64,000 bases of DNA, from contig NZ_FOLD01000010.1 of the NCBI RefSeq assembly GCF_900112225.1, forward strand, positions 97,096 to 161,095. The letters are read 5' to 3'. Each line of letters starts with the position of its first letter. The first letter of the stretch is position 1. Below the pieces are notes generated by a model. It had not been told where the DNA came from. It worked only from the letters and a program-made list of their open reading frames with translations, and did no database searches. This document shows positions 43,467-52,175 of this stretch, in pieces. The stretch is from Massilia yuzhufengensis. Lineage in GTDB: Bacteria > Pseudomonadota > Gammaproteobacteria > Burkholderiales > Burkholderiaceae_D. The translations under genes and the position numbers were made by a program.

Positions 43467-44374
43467 CGCTGTGTCATTTTCGCTTGGGGCATGCCGTGAT
43501 GGCAGAGGGCGCCGGCTTCCTGGCGGCTGACCGCGATCAGGCCGACGTTGACTTCCTTGTCAAACAAATCGAGTCCGCGTTCCAGCGCCTTCTGCAGCGG
43601 CATGCCGTCTTCGATCCAGCCGTAGACGGTGCGCGCCAGCAGGTGGCGCATGATGTGTTCGCCGATACCGGAGGCGGCGACGGCGCCGTGCGGGCCGGCG
43701 AAGAAGCCGCTGCCGATGATCGGGCTGTCGCCGACGCGGCCCAGCAGCGAAGGGGCCGAGCCGCCGGTGGAGCAGGCCACCGCGAAGTGGCCGTCCGGCC
43801 CACGCACGACCGCGCCAACCGTGTCGCAGGCCGCCGACTTGGGCAGCTGGATCGGGGTCTTGTAGTTCCAGAAACGCTCGAACAGGCGGTTGTCGATACC
43901 CGGCATCAGCGGCACCGAGCCAGCAAGCTCGCTCATGATCTGGCGGTGCTGCGCGCGCTGGTGTTCCGAGACCGGCGCGCTGCGCGCCATGCCCAGGCTG
44001 CGCGCGAAGCGCTCGGCGCCTTCGCCGGCCAGCAGCACGTGCGGGGTGTCGGCGATCGCGCGCGCCAGCAGGACCGGGTTCTTCACGTCGCGCACGCAGG
44101 CCACCGCACCGAGGCGCCCGCGGGTGTCCATGATCGACGCGTCCATTTCGATGGTCGCGCCATCCAGGCACAGGGCCGAACCGCTGCCGGCGTTGAAGCG
44201 CCCGTCGTCTTCCATCGCGGTGACGGCGGCGATGGCGGCGTCGAGGGCGTCGCCGTTGGCCTGCAGCTGGGCCAGCGCGCGGCGCGCGGCCAGCACGCAG
44301 CCGTCTTCGTGGTCGAGCGGCGCACCGGCGCCGCCGTGGACGACGACGGCGCCGGCCTGTTGAGTGTTGCTCAT
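43463..44374 (-). CDS. iaaA: isoaspartyl peptidase / L-asparaginase (Ntn hydrolase)
   Basis: This 303-residue plant-type asparaginase/isoaspartyl dipeptidase cleaves beta-aspartyl bonds, here most likely the beta-Asp-Arg made by cyanophycinase. Autoprocessing occurs before Thr185 in ACDTVGAVV, which becomes the N-terminal nucleophile; GRFNAGSGS (58-66) and the glycine-rich VHGGAGAP start (12-19) are family features, and SGIGEHIMRH holds substrate-contacting residues. It is the first gene of the minus-strand operon with cphB and cphA copy 2, overlapping cphB by four bases. It could also act on general isoaspartyl peptides, but the operon points to cyanophycin turnover. Confidence 0.92.
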   Translation of the reverse strand: MSNTQQAGAVVVHGGAGAPLDHEDGCVLAARRALAQLQANGDALDAAIAAVTAMEDDGRFNAGSGSALCLDGATIEMDASIMDTRGRLGAVACVRDVKNPVLLARAIADTPHVLLAGEGAERFARSLGMARSAPVSEHQRAQHRQIMSELAGSVPLMPGIDNRLFERFWNYKTPIQLPKSAACDTVGAVVRGPDGHFAVACSTGGSAPSLLGRVGDSPIIGSGFFAGPHGAVAASGIGEHIMRHLLARTVYGWIEDGMPLQKALERGLDLFDKEVNVGLIAVSRQEAGALCHHGMPQAKMTQR

Positions 44375-44521
44375 GTCTTCCTTGATCGATGCGTTGCAAG
44401 CTGTGACGATTCGTTGTCACGAAGTTAATGCCAGCATTATCCGCTCTTGCACACGTGCACCATATCGGTACCCTTGCCGTGCTCGTGTAAGAAGTTGCTT
44501 ACAGGGAGCAACAGGATTGGA

Positions 44522-44980
44522 CTAGGCGAGGGAGACGCCGCGCAGCGCCCGCCGCAGGGCGCGCACCAGTTCCAGGCGCTGCGAGGGTGTCAGGAAACGC
44601 CCGGTCTCGACACGCTGGCCGCGCGCTTCGATCACGACCAGGCTGCGCAGGCCGGCGCCGTCGAGGCTGACGCGCGCATGGGCCGGCTCGAGCCGGACCA
44701 CCGAGGTGCGGGCGCCGTTGGCGTACTCGACCAGCAGACAGCCGTCCTGCAGGCAGATCCGTTCGTAGTCGAGCGCATGGCGGCTGTAGTGGAGCAGGGC
44801 GGCGCCGACCGCCGTCGATTCGAGCACGGCAAAGGCGAGCACCATCCAGGCGCCGCGCAGGGTGAACACCAGCGCGATGCCGAGCGTTGCCGCGGACAGC
44901 AGGGCGTAGACCAGCAGCGCCTGGCGCGGCGTGAGCGAGCAGTTGCGCTTCATTCGCCATTCGGCCATCAGGCAGTCCAT
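44522..44980 (-). CDS. DUF2244 membrane protein
   Basis: This 152-residue integral protein has the DUF2244 core: RNCSLTPRQ (15-23) before two adjacent hydrophobic helices (about 25-65) and a soluble C-terminal part ending LVRALRRALRG. The family is widespread in proteobacteria and often near cytochrome oxidase genes; its function is unknown. I took the ATG at 44980, which has GGGGG seven bases upstream; Met at 44968 is an alternative. No oxidase gene is adjacent here. It is divergent from the Hsp70-like gene (129 bases apart). Confidence 0.78.
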   Translation of the reverse strand: MDCLMAEWRMKRNCSLTPRQALLVYALLSAATLGIALVFTLRGAWMVLAFAVLESTAVGAALLHYSRHALDYERICLQDGCLLVEYANGARTSVVRLEPAHARVSLDGAGLRSLVVIEARGQRVETGRFLTPSQRLELVRALRRALRGVSLA

Positions 44981-45109
44981 GGCTGGCCCCCGCTGACAAG
45001 TCAAGACAGTGTGTACCAGTTTGCCACAGCGCCGAAAAATGCACCGCCCGGAGGGCTAATGCCGCCAGTAATCTGTTACCATACCGCCCCTCCAAACGAA
45101 AAGGTTCTT

Positions 45110-46375
45110 ATGGCGCTCGCTTGCGGCGTTGACTTCGGCACGTCCAATTCCACCGTCGGCTGGCTCCCGGGCAGTTCCCTGCAGCCGGGCGCCAGTTCGC
45201 TGCTGGCCCTGGAGGACGGCAAGGCAACCCTTCCGTCGGTCGTTTTCTTCAATGCCGACGACGAACAGGTCAGCTACGGCCGCGCCGCGCTGGCCGACTA
45301 CCTCGAGGGCTACGAGGGCCGCCTGATGCGCTCGCTGAAAAGCCTGCTGGGCACCAGCCTGATCGACGGCCAGACCGAAGTGGCGGGGCGCGCGCTGCCG
45401 TTCAAGGCGCTGCTCGCCCAGTTCATCGGCGAAGTCAAGCGGCGCGCCGAGCGCCAGGCCGGGCGCTCCTTCGACAGCGCCGTGTTCGGCCGCCCGGTCT
45501 ACTTCATCGACGACGATGCCGATGCCGACCGCCGCGCCCAGGACACGCTGGAAGAAGTGGCGCGCTCGGTGGGTTTTCGCGACATCAGCTTCCAGTACGA
45601 ACCGATCGCCGCCGCATTCGACTACGAGTCGAGCATCGACCGCGAGGAACTGGTCCTGATCGCCGACATCGGCGGCGGCACCTCGGACTTTTCGCTGGTG
45701 CGCCTTGGCCCCCGGCGCGCCGGGCGCGTGGAGCGGCGCGACGACATCCTGGCCACTGGCGGCGTGCACATCGGCGGCACCGACTTCGACAAGTACCTGA
45801 GCCTGGCGAGCGTGATGCCGCTGCTCGGCTATGGCAGCACCATGCAGTCGGGCGCGGCGATCCCGTCGAGCTACTACTTCAACCTGGCCACCTGGCACAC
45901 GATCAACCAGGCCTATACCCGCAAGAGCATCGCGCAGCTGTCCGACCTGGTGCGCGACGCGGCCGAACCGGCCAAGCTGGTGCGCCTGCAGGACCTGATC
46001 GACGAGCGCGCCGGCCACTGGCTGGCGATCCAGGTGGAAGCGGCCAAGATCGGCCTGTCGGCCAGCCCCGCCGTGAGCATGGAACTGGACCGGCTGGCGC
46101 CTGGCGAATCGCTGCTGGTCACGCGCGCCCAGTTCGAAGGGGCGATCGCCCAGATGGTCGACAGCGTCGGCGCCACCGTCACCCGGCTGTTCTCGGAAGC
46201 GGGCGTCGAGCCGGATGCGATCGACACGGTTTTCTTCACCGGCGGCTCGAGCGGCGTATCATTGCTGCGCGAACGCATCGCGGCGCTGGTGCCGGGCGCG
46301 CGCAAGGTCGAAGGCGACCTGTTCGGCAGCATCGGCGCGGGCCTGGCCCTCGACGCGCTGCGCAAGTTTGGCTAA
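45110..46375 (+). CDS. YegD-like Hsp70-family ATPase
   Basis: This 421-residue protein is an Hsp70/actin-fold ATPase without the peptide-binding C-terminal half, resembling E. coli YegD. Phosphate-1 ACGVDFGTSNSTVGW (4-18), connect-1 ISFQYEPIAAAFDYE (about 159-173), phosphate-2 IADIGGGTSDFSLV (about 181-194) and adenosine FFTGGSSGVSLLRE are present. Substrate-binding and DnaJ/GrpE contacts are not visible, so ATPase chaperone activity is inferred. The ATG at 45110 follows AAGG. The next gene (exonuclease) begins 21 bases downstream and may be in the same transcript. Confidence 0.85.
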   Translation: MALACGVDFGTSNSTVGWLPGSSLQPGASSLLALEDGKATLPSVVFFNADDEQVSYGRAALADYLEGYEGRLMRSLKSLLGTSLIDGQTEVAGRALPFKALLAQFIGEVKRRAERQAGRSFDSAVFGRPVYFIDDDADADRRAQDTLEEVARSVGFRDISFQYEPIAAAFDYESSIDREELVLIADIGGGTSDFSLVRLGPRRAGRVERRDDILATGGVHIGGTDFDKYLSLASVMPLLGYGSTMQSGAAIPSSYYFNLATWHTINQAYTRKSIAQLSDLVRDAAEPAKLVRLQDLIDERAGHWLAIQVEAAKIGLSASPAVSMELDRLAPGESLLVTRAQFEGAIAQMVDSVGATVTRLFSEAGVEPDAIDTVFFTGGSSGVSLLRERIAALVPGARKVEGDLFGSIGAGLALDALRKFG

Positions 46376-46396
46376 AGCAGATGACAAGGACTATCC

Positions 46397-47056
46397 ATGA
46401 GTGTGTTTGAACGCCCGATCGTGATGCTCGACTTCGAGACCACCGGCCTGTCGCCCGACATGGGCGACCGCATCACCGAGGTGGCGGCGCTGCGCATCGT
46501 GGGCGGCCAGATCACCGAGCGCTATGTATCGCTGGTGAATTGCGGCGTGCGCATTCCGTCCTTCATCACCCAGCTCACCGGCATCACCCAGGACATGGTC
46601 GATTCGGCGCCATCGGCGGGCCGGGTCGTGCCCGAGCTGCTCGACTTCATCGGCGGCGACATGCTGTCGGCCCACAATGCCAGCTTCGACGAGAAGTTCC
46701 TGAAGGCCGAAGGCTGGCGCTGCGGTCGCCAGACCGGGCATTCCGGCCTGGTCTGCTCGCTCAAGCTGTCGCGCCGCCTGTTCCCCGGCATGCCCAGTTA
46801 TAAACTCGGCAACCTGTCCAGCCGCCTCGGCATCGAATTCCGCGGCACCGCCCACCGGGCCGAGGCCGACGCGGAAGTGGCCGCCGAAGTGCTGCTGCAC
46901 GCGGCGCGCCACCTCGGTCGCACCTGCGGCATCGACCAGGTCGCGCCCGACCTGCTGGTCACGGTCAACAAGCTGGCCGCGGCCAAGGTGCCGGTCTTCC
47001 TCGATAAATTCGCCAGCCTGGAGCGCGAACGCCGCGCCGTGCCGCGCGCCGCCTGA
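46397..47056 (+). CDS. DnaQ-type 3'-5' exonuclease
   Basis: This 219-residue DEDD exonuclease has Exo I DFETTGL (Asp12, Glu14), Exo II SAHNASFDEKFL (about 91-102, with Asp) and Exo III HRAEADAEVAAEVL (about 153-166). It is distinct from the polymerase subunit at 20957: the N-terminus (MSVFERPIVMLDFETTG) and the tail differ. A nuclease acting on DNA or RNA ends is expected. It starts 21 bases after the Hsp70-like gene, suggesting one operon; a functional link is unproven. The C-terminal basic stretch (LERERRAVPRAA) is unusual but short. Confidence 0.87.
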   Translation: MSVFERPIVMLDFETTGLSPDMGDRITEVAALRIVGGQITERYVSLVNCGVRIPSFITQLTGITQDMVDSAPSAGRVVPELLDFIGGDMLSAHNASFDEKFLKAEGWRCGRQTGHSGLVCSLKLSRRLFPGMPSYKLGNLSSRLGIEFRGTAHRAEADAEVAAEVLLHAARHLGRTCGIDQVAPDLLVTVNKLAAAKVPVFLDKFASLERERRAVPRAA

Positions 47057-47129
47057 AGCGCCCGCGGCGCTGCGGGCTTGCTAAAAAAGCCTGACACGGC
47101 TGTCGCAATCGCATTAGAATGCGGGCATC

Positions 47130-47471
47130 ATGATCCGCCGTAACGTGTTCCGCGTGTTGTTGTCGCTTGTGCTGCTGCTGTCGCAGCAGATGGCGATGTC
47201 GCACGCGCTGAGCCACTGGACCAGCCAGCTCGGGGGCCCGGTCGCCCAGCAGGCGGCGATCGATTCGGACCTGTCCAGCGCCTTCGCCCAGGACCGCAGC
47301 TGCGCCCAGTGCCTGGGCCTGGCACAACTCTCCGCACCGCTGCCGAACGCGCCGCGCCAGTTCATGCCGCCCGAGCTGGGCGACATGCCGGCGCTGGAAG
47401 CGGCCGGCCTGGCCTGGCGCCTCCAGCAGCATCGCCCCTTCGACTCGCGCGCACCTCCCGTCGCCGGATAG
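47130..47471 (+). CDS. secreted small protein with CxxC, zinc locus
   Basis: This 113-residue protein has a signal-like N-terminus (MIRRNVFRVLLSLVLLLSQQ) and a short mature part with His at 25 and 28 (SHALSHW) and the pair Cys58 and Cys61 in SCAQCLGLAQL, a possible metal or haem site. I do not recognise the family with certainty; DUF2946 proteins have similar size and signals. It lies 79 bases before an outer-membrane protein gene and a zinc ABC transporter, so a role in metal handling is likely by context. The promoter is in the 73-base gap that also holds GCATTAGAATGC (47111-47122), a possible operator. Confidence 0.65.
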   Translation: MIRRNVFRVLLSLVLLLSQQMAMSHALSHWTSQLGGPVAQQAAIDSDLSSAFAQDRSCAQCLGLAQLSAPLPNAPRQFMPPELGDMPALEAAGLAWRLQQHRPFDSRAPPVAG

Positions 47472-47549
47472 CCCCAGCCTGTTTCGAGCCCGTCATGCAG
47501 GCCTGCCTGTGGACGCGCTTCGCCTATCCCGTGCCTGAAGGACAACCCG

Positions 47550-48944
47550 ATGTTGAAGAAGACCGTATTGACGGCGGCGCTGGCCGCCGCCTTTTCCTAC
47601 TCCCTTTCCGCCCACGCTGCCGACGACAAGGAACTGGCCGCCATCCGCGCCCAGATTCAGGACATGAAGGCCAGCTACGAGGCGCGCCTGCAGGCGCTCG
47701 AGCAGCGCCTGCAGGACGCGCAGGCGGCCGTGGCGCAGGCGCAGAACACTGCCGCTGCAAGCCAGGCGCCGGCCGCCCCGGTTGCCTCGGCTGCTCCGGC
47801 TGCCCCGGTGGCGGCTGCCGCCAGCGGCGCCAACGCCTTCAATCCCGCGATCTCGCTGGTCCTGGGCGGCAGCATGACGAACGCCTCGAAAGACCCGGGC
47901 CAATTCCGCTTCCAGGGCTTCATGCCCCCTGGTGGTGAAGTCGGGCCGGGTTCGCGCAGCTTCAACCTGGGCGAATCAGAACTCACCTTGTCGGCCAACA
48001 TCGACCCGAGCTTCGCGGGCCAGGCGACCTTCGCCATCACCGGCGAGAACGAAGTCGAGGTCGAGGAAGCCTATGTCCGTACCCGGGCCCTTGGCAATGG
48101 CCTGAACATCAAGGCCGGCCGTTTCATGTCCGGCATCGGCTACCTGAACAGCCAGCACGCCCATACCTGGGACTTCGTCGACGCGCCGTTTGCCTACCAG
48201 GCCTTTTTCGGCGGCCAATACAAGCCGGACGGCGTGCAGGCGCGCTGGCTGGCCCCGACCGATACCTATATCGAGCTGGGCGCCGAGCTGGCGAGCGGGC
48301 GCAACTTCCCCGGCAATGACCGCAACAAGAACGGCGCCGGCGCCGGCGCCGTGTTCGCGCACGCGGGCGGCGACATCGGCGATTCGTCCAGCTGGCGCGC
48401 CGGCCTGTCGTATTTGCGCACCCGCGCGGCCGGGCGTGAATTCGACGAAGCCGGCATGCCGGCGGCCTTCAGCGGCCGTTCGCAGGTGGTGGTGGCGGAC
48501 GCCGTGTGGAAGTGGGCGCCGAACGGCAACCCGACCCGGCAAAATCTCAAGCTGCAGGGCGAATGGATGCAGCGCCGCGAGTCCGGCAGCCTGGCGGCGA
48601 TGGACGAGGCGGGCGGCTACCGCAGCCGCCAGTCCGGCTGGTACCTGCAGGGCGTCTACCAGTTCGCGCCCGGCTGGCGCACCGGCCTGCGCCACGACCG
48701 CCTGGACTCGGGCAGCACCCGCATCGGCCTAGTCAACGACGGCGTGCTGGGCCTGGGCGCCTTTTCCTCGCTGGCGGCCTACAGGCCGCGCCGCACCAGC
48801 GTGATGCTCGACTACAGCCCCTCGGAGTTCTCGCGCCTGCGCCTGCAGGTGGCGCGCGACGATGCGCGCCCGGAGTCGAGCGACAACCAGGTCTACCTGC
48901 AGTACATCATGAGCCTCGGCGCCCACGCCGCGCACAACTTCTGA
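47550..48944 (+). CDS. outer-membrane beta-barrel protein of the zinc locus
   Basis: This 464-residue protein has a signal (MLKKTVLTAALAAAFSYSLSAHA), an N-terminal coiled coil (about 25-60; ELAAIRAQIQDMKASYEARLQ) and an Ala/Pro/Val-rich linker (about 62-93). The rest has alternating hydrophobicity as in porin-like barrels, with motifs ISLVLGGSMTN, FNLGESELTLSANIDPSFAGQATFAI and VEEAYVRTRAL. Similar proteins lie next to zinc transporters in related genomes, so it may import zinc across the outer membrane; that is an inference. No TonB box or plug is visible, so I do not call it a TonB receptor. It ends in a C-terminal Phe. Confidence 0.72.
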   Translation: MLKKTVLTAALAAAFSYSLSAHAADDKELAAIRAQIQDMKASYEARLQALEQRLQDAQAAVAQAQNTAAASQAPAAPVASAAPAAPVAAAASGANAFNPAISLVLGGSMTNASKDPGQFRFQGFMPPGGEVGPGSRSFNLGESELTLSANIDPSFAGQATFAITGENEVEVEEAYVRTRALGNGLNIKAGRFMSGIGYLNSQHAHTWDFVDAPFAYQAFFGGQYKPDGVQARWLAPTDTYIELGAELASGRNFPGNDRNKNGAGAGAVFAHAGGDIGDSSSWRAGLSYLRTRAAGREFDEAGMPAAFSGRSQVVVADAVWKWAPNGNPTRQNLKLQGEWMQRRESGSLAAMDEAGGYRSRQSGWYLQGVYQFAPGWRTGLRHDRLDSGSTRIGLVNDGVLGLGAFSSLAAYRPRRTSVMLDYSPSEFSRLRLQVARDDARPESSDNQVYLQYIMSLGAHAAHNF

Positions 48945-48954
48945 GGAACGCACC

Positions 48955-49872
48955 ATGCACCGCACCCACCGTACTTTGCTGGCCGGCCTGGTCGCCGCTG
49001 CCAGCCTGCTGGCCAGCGCCGGCGTCCATGCCGGCGTCAACGTCCTCGCCTGCGAACCCGAATGGCAGGCCCTGGTCCAGGAATTGGGCGGCGACAAGGT
49101 CAGCGCCACCAGCGCCACCAACGCCCTGCAGGACCCGCACCGGGTCGAGGCGCGTCCGGGCCTGATCGCCCGCACCCGCAATGCCGACCTGCTCGTGTGC
49201 ACCGGGCTGGACCTGGAAGCGGGCTGGCTGCCGCTGCTGGTCCAGCAATCGGGCAATGCCAGGATCGAACGCGGCCGCCCGGGGTATTTCGAGGCCGGCA
49301 GCTTCGTGCCGCGCCTGGATGTGCCGGCACGGCTCGACCGCGCGGAAGGCGACGTGCATGCCTTCGGCAACCCGCACGTGCACCTGAACCCGCACAACAT
49401 CGCACTGGTGAGCACCGCGCTGGCCAAGCGCCTGGGCGAGATCGATCCGGCCAACGCCGCCTTCTACGGGGCGCGCCAGCTTGATTTCTCGGCGCGCTGG
49501 AACGCGGCGATGCGCAAGTGGGAACAGGCCGCCGCTCCGCTGCGCGGCGCCACCGTGGTCGAACACCACAAGAACATGGCCTACCTGCTGAACTGGCTGG
49601 GCATGAGCTCGGTCGGCACGCTGGAAGCCAAGCCCGGCGTGGAGCCAAGCGCGGCCCACCTCGGCGGCCTGCTGGCGCAGCTGCAGGGCAAGCCGGCGAA
49701 ACTGGTGATCCGCGCGGCCTACCAGGACCCGCGCGCGTCCAGCTGGCTGTCCGAGCGCGCGCGCATCCCGGCGGTCGTCATTCCCTACACCGTGGGGGCC
49801 GACGCGCAGTCCGGCAACCTGTTCGCCCTGTTCGACACCACGGTGGCGCGCTTGACCGCGGCGGTAAAGTGA
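48955..49872 (+). CDS. znuA: zinc/manganese ABC transporter substrate-binding protein
   Basis: This 305-residue periplasmic binding protein of the ZnuA (cluster 9) group has a signal peptide (about 1-26) and metal-ligand motifs: His in NALQDPHRVEARPG (about 60), GNPHVHLNPHN (about 139-149) and VEHHKNMAYL (about 202-211), with the distal Asp/Glu unclear. Zinc is the probable substrate because of the outer-membrane protein and sequence type; Mn is possible. The His-rich loop seen in many ZnuA proteins is absent. It starts ten bases after the outer-membrane gene and ends in a GTGA overlap-like junction with the permease. Confidence 0.85.
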   Translation: MHRTHRTLLAGLVAAASLLASAGVHAGVNVLACEPEWQALVQELGGDKVSATSATNALQDPHRVEARPGLIARTRNADLLVCTGLDLEAGWLPLLVQQSGNARIERGRPGYFEAGSFVPRLDVPARLDRAEGDVHAFGNPHVHLNPHNIALVSTALAKRLGEIDPANAAFYGARQLDFSARWNAAMRKWEQAAAPLRGATVVEHHKNMAYLLNWLGMSSVGTLEAKPGVEPSAAHLGGLLAQLQGKPAKLVIRAAYQDPRASSWLSERARIPAVVIPYTVGADAQSGNLFALFDTTVARLTAAVK

Positions 49873-49874
49873 GC

Positions 49875-50639
49875 ATGGCGGACTTCGACTTCATGATCGT
49901 GCTGCCGGCCTTCCTGGCCGGCCTGCTGGTGCTGGCCACCCATATCCCGCTCGGCGCCCAGGTGCTGCGCCGGGGCATCGTGTTCATCGACCTGGCGATC
50001 GCGCAGATCGCTGCGCTGGGCGTGATCGTGGCCGGCGCGGCCGGGCTCGACCCGGCCGGCTGGACCGTGCAGGTGGCGGCCGGCGTCGCCGCCGTGCTCG
50101 GCGCCTTGCTGCTGACCTGGACCGAGAAGCGCTGGCCGGACGTGCAGGAAGCCCAGATCGGCGTGCTGTTCGTGCTGGCCGCCACCGCCGGGCTGCTGCT
50201 GGTGGCGCACAACCCGCATGGCGGCGAGCACCTGCAAGACCTGCTGGCCGGCCAGATCCTGTGGGTAAGCTTTGCCCAGCTGGCGATGCCGGCCCTCGGC
50301 GCGCTGGTGATCCTGGCGCTGCTGACGCTGTTCGGCGAGCGCCTCGGGCGGCTCGGCTTCTACCTGCTGTTCGCGCTGGCCGTCACGGCATCGGTGCAAC
50401 TGGTCGGCGTTTACCTCGTGTTCGCGAGCCTGATCGTCCCGAGCCTTGCCGTGCGCCATTATCCCGATGCGCGCAAGCTGGTGTTTGCCTACCTGGTCGG
50501 GGTCGGCGGCTATGGCGCCGGGCTGGTGCTGTCGGTGGTGCTGGACTTGCCGTCGGGCGCGCTGATCGTCTGGTGCCTGGCCGTGCTCGCCATGCTGGTG
50601 TATGCGGCCGGCCCGCGCCGGCCGGGCGCGCCCGCCTAG
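49875..50639 (+). CDS. znuB: metal ABC transporter permease (ZnuB-like)
   Basis: This 254-residue permease has about seven hydrophobic segments (about 6-30, 40-62, 66-86, 95-115, 135-160, 165-190, 200-245). Family motifs IPLGAQVLRRGIVFIDLAIAQIAALG (about 25-50) and VYLVFASLIVPSLAVRH (about 178-194) match the ABC-3 permeases of zinc and manganese transporters. The start is ATG 49875; a GTG at 49869 overlaps the znuA stop. An ATPase gene of ZnuC type, needed for transport, does not follow; the next gene is Sel1-like. The ATPase is probably encoded elsewhere. Confidence 0.85.
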   Translation: MADFDFMIVLPAFLAGLLVLATHIPLGAQVLRRGIVFIDLAIAQIAALGVIVAGAAGLDPAGWTVQVAAGVAAVLGALLLTWTEKRWPDVQEAQIGVLFVLAATAGLLLVAHNPHGGEHLQDLLAGQILWVSFAQLAMPALGALVILALLTLFGERLGRLGFYLLFALAVTASVQLVGVYLVFASLIVPSLAVRHYPDARKLVFAYLVGVGGYGAGLVLSVVLDLPSGALIVWCLAVLAMLVYAAGPRRPGAPA

Positions 50640-50789
50640 CCTCCTACCACACCCGCATTCGCGCGCGCGGTCTTCACGATTGTGCGGACGCAAACCGGAT
50701 GTGGGTCGCTCCCTTAAAATTTTAACAACGGCGGACGATTCTTCGTCCCGCCTTGTTGACCGTTGTAAGGGCGCCGCAAGGGGAACCGC

Positions 50790-52175
50790 ATGAACCGCCA
50801 CAATGCTGCCCGCGATGGGTACGAAGTCTTCCAGTGGTTCCTTCCCGCCGCCGAACGCGGCGACGCCTACGCCCAGTACAACCTGGGCCTGCTGTACAAG
50901 CACGGCGAGGCGGTGGAGCGCGACGACGCCCGCGCCCTGGAATGGATGCAGCGCGCCGCGCGGCAAGGACTGGCGGCGGCGCAGAACCACCTCGGCGCGA
51001 TGTACTGCAACGGCCGCGGCGCCGCCCGCAGCGACGAGCTCGCCGCCCGCTGGTTCCTGCGCGCCGCGTCCCAGGGCGATCCCGCCGCCCAGCAGAACCT
51101 CGGCCAGCTCTACCGCAAGGGCCGCGGCGTCCAGCAATCGCACGAGGTTGCCTTCGGCTGGTTCTACCGCGCCGCCGAGCAAGGCCTGCCCAGCGCCCAG
51201 ACCCTGCTCGGCGAATGCTACCTGCAAGGGCTTGGCGCCCCGGTCAGCCATCCGCTGGCCATGGCCTGGTTCCGCAAGGCCGCGCGCCAGGGGCATGCGC
51301 CGGGCCAGCTCAATCTCGCCCTCATGTACCGCCGCGGCGACGGCGTCGAGCCCGACGAAGCCCAGGCCGTGTGCTGGTTCCGCGAGGCCGCCGCCCAGGG
51401 CATCGCCACCGCGCAGCGTTACCTCGGCATGGCCTACGCCCAGGGCAAGGGCGTGCCGCAGGATCCGGCGCGCGCCGTCGCCTGGCTCGAGCGCGCTGCC
51501 GTGCAAAACGATACCGACGCCCAGTACGCGCTGGGCGCCCAGCTGGCGGCCGGCGACGGCGCCGGCGACGACGAGCGCGCACTGGCGTGGTTCCTGCGCG
51601 CAGCCGAGCGCGGCCACGCCCAGGCGCAGTACTGGGCGGGCGTCATGTTCACCGACGGCCGCGGCGCGGCGCGCGACCCGGGGCGCGCCTTCGAATACTA
51701 TTTGCGGGCGGCGGAGCAGGGCGCCGCCAACGCCCAGTTCAGCCTGGGCGTCATGTACGCGAAGGGCGACGGCGTATCGCGCGACGACGCCCGCGCCGCC
51801 GAGTGGTACCGGCGCGCCGCCCAGCAGGGCGACGCCAGCGCCCAGAACAACCTGGGCGTCCTGTACGCCAACGGCCAGGGCGTGCCCCACGACGACACGC
51901 TGGCCGCCTACTGGTACGGCCAGGCGGCCGAGCAGGGGCATGCGCTGGCCCAGTACAACCTCGGCGGCATGGTCAATAGCGGGCGTGGGGTCGAACGCGA
52001 TCCGCTGCGCGCCTATATGTGGATGCTGCTGGCGGCCGGCGCCGGCCAGGAGCATCGCCGCGGGCGCGGCAGCGTCGCCAACCGGCTCGGGTCCGGCGGC
52101 GGCGCCTGGGGGCGGGCGCTGGCCACACGGGTACGGGCTGCGCGCCGCCAGCCGCGCCAGGCGCCGGGCCACTGA
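50790..52175 (+). CDS. Sel1/TPR-like repeat protein
   Basis: This 461-residue protein consists of about 12 Sel1-like repeats of 36 residues (patterns such as AEQGHALAQYNLGGMVNSGRGV, and AARQGLAAAQNHLGAMYCNGRG), each with the AxYxLGxxYxxG core. There is no signal peptide. Sel1 repeats usually mediate protein-protein contacts in signalling or envelope systems. The final repeats and tail after ~430 are degenerate and basic. The start is an ATG 35 bases after AAGG. It has no obvious operon partner. Repeat count is from reading, so approximate. Confidence 0.85.
   Translation: MNRHNAARDGYEVFQWFLPAAERGDAYAQYNLGLLYKHGEAVERDDARALEWMQRAARQGLAAAQNHLGAMYCNGRGAARSDELAARWFLRAASQGDPAAQQNLGQLYRKGRGVQQSHEVAFGWFYRAAEQGLPSAQTLLGECYLQGLGAPVSHPLAMAWFRKAARQGHAPGQLNLALMYRRGDGVEPDEAQAVCWFREAAAQGIATAQRYLGMAYAQGKGVPQDPARAVAWLERAAVQNDTDAQYALGAQLAAGDGAGDDERALAWFLRAAERGHAQAQYWAGVMFTDGRGAARDPGRAFEYYLRAAEQGAANAQFSLGVMYAKGDGVSRDDARAAEWYRRAAQQGDASAQNNLGVLYANGQGVPHDDTLAAYWYGQAAEQGHALAQYNLGGMVNSGRGVERDPLRAYMWMLLAAGAGQEHRRGRGSVANRLGSGGGAWGRALATRVRAARRQPRQAPGH

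Noticed and set aside
44447..45109. N-terminal extension of the Hsp70-like protein
   Set aside because: The extension is antisense to the DUF2244 gene; the nucleotide-binding fold begins at the ATG at 45110.
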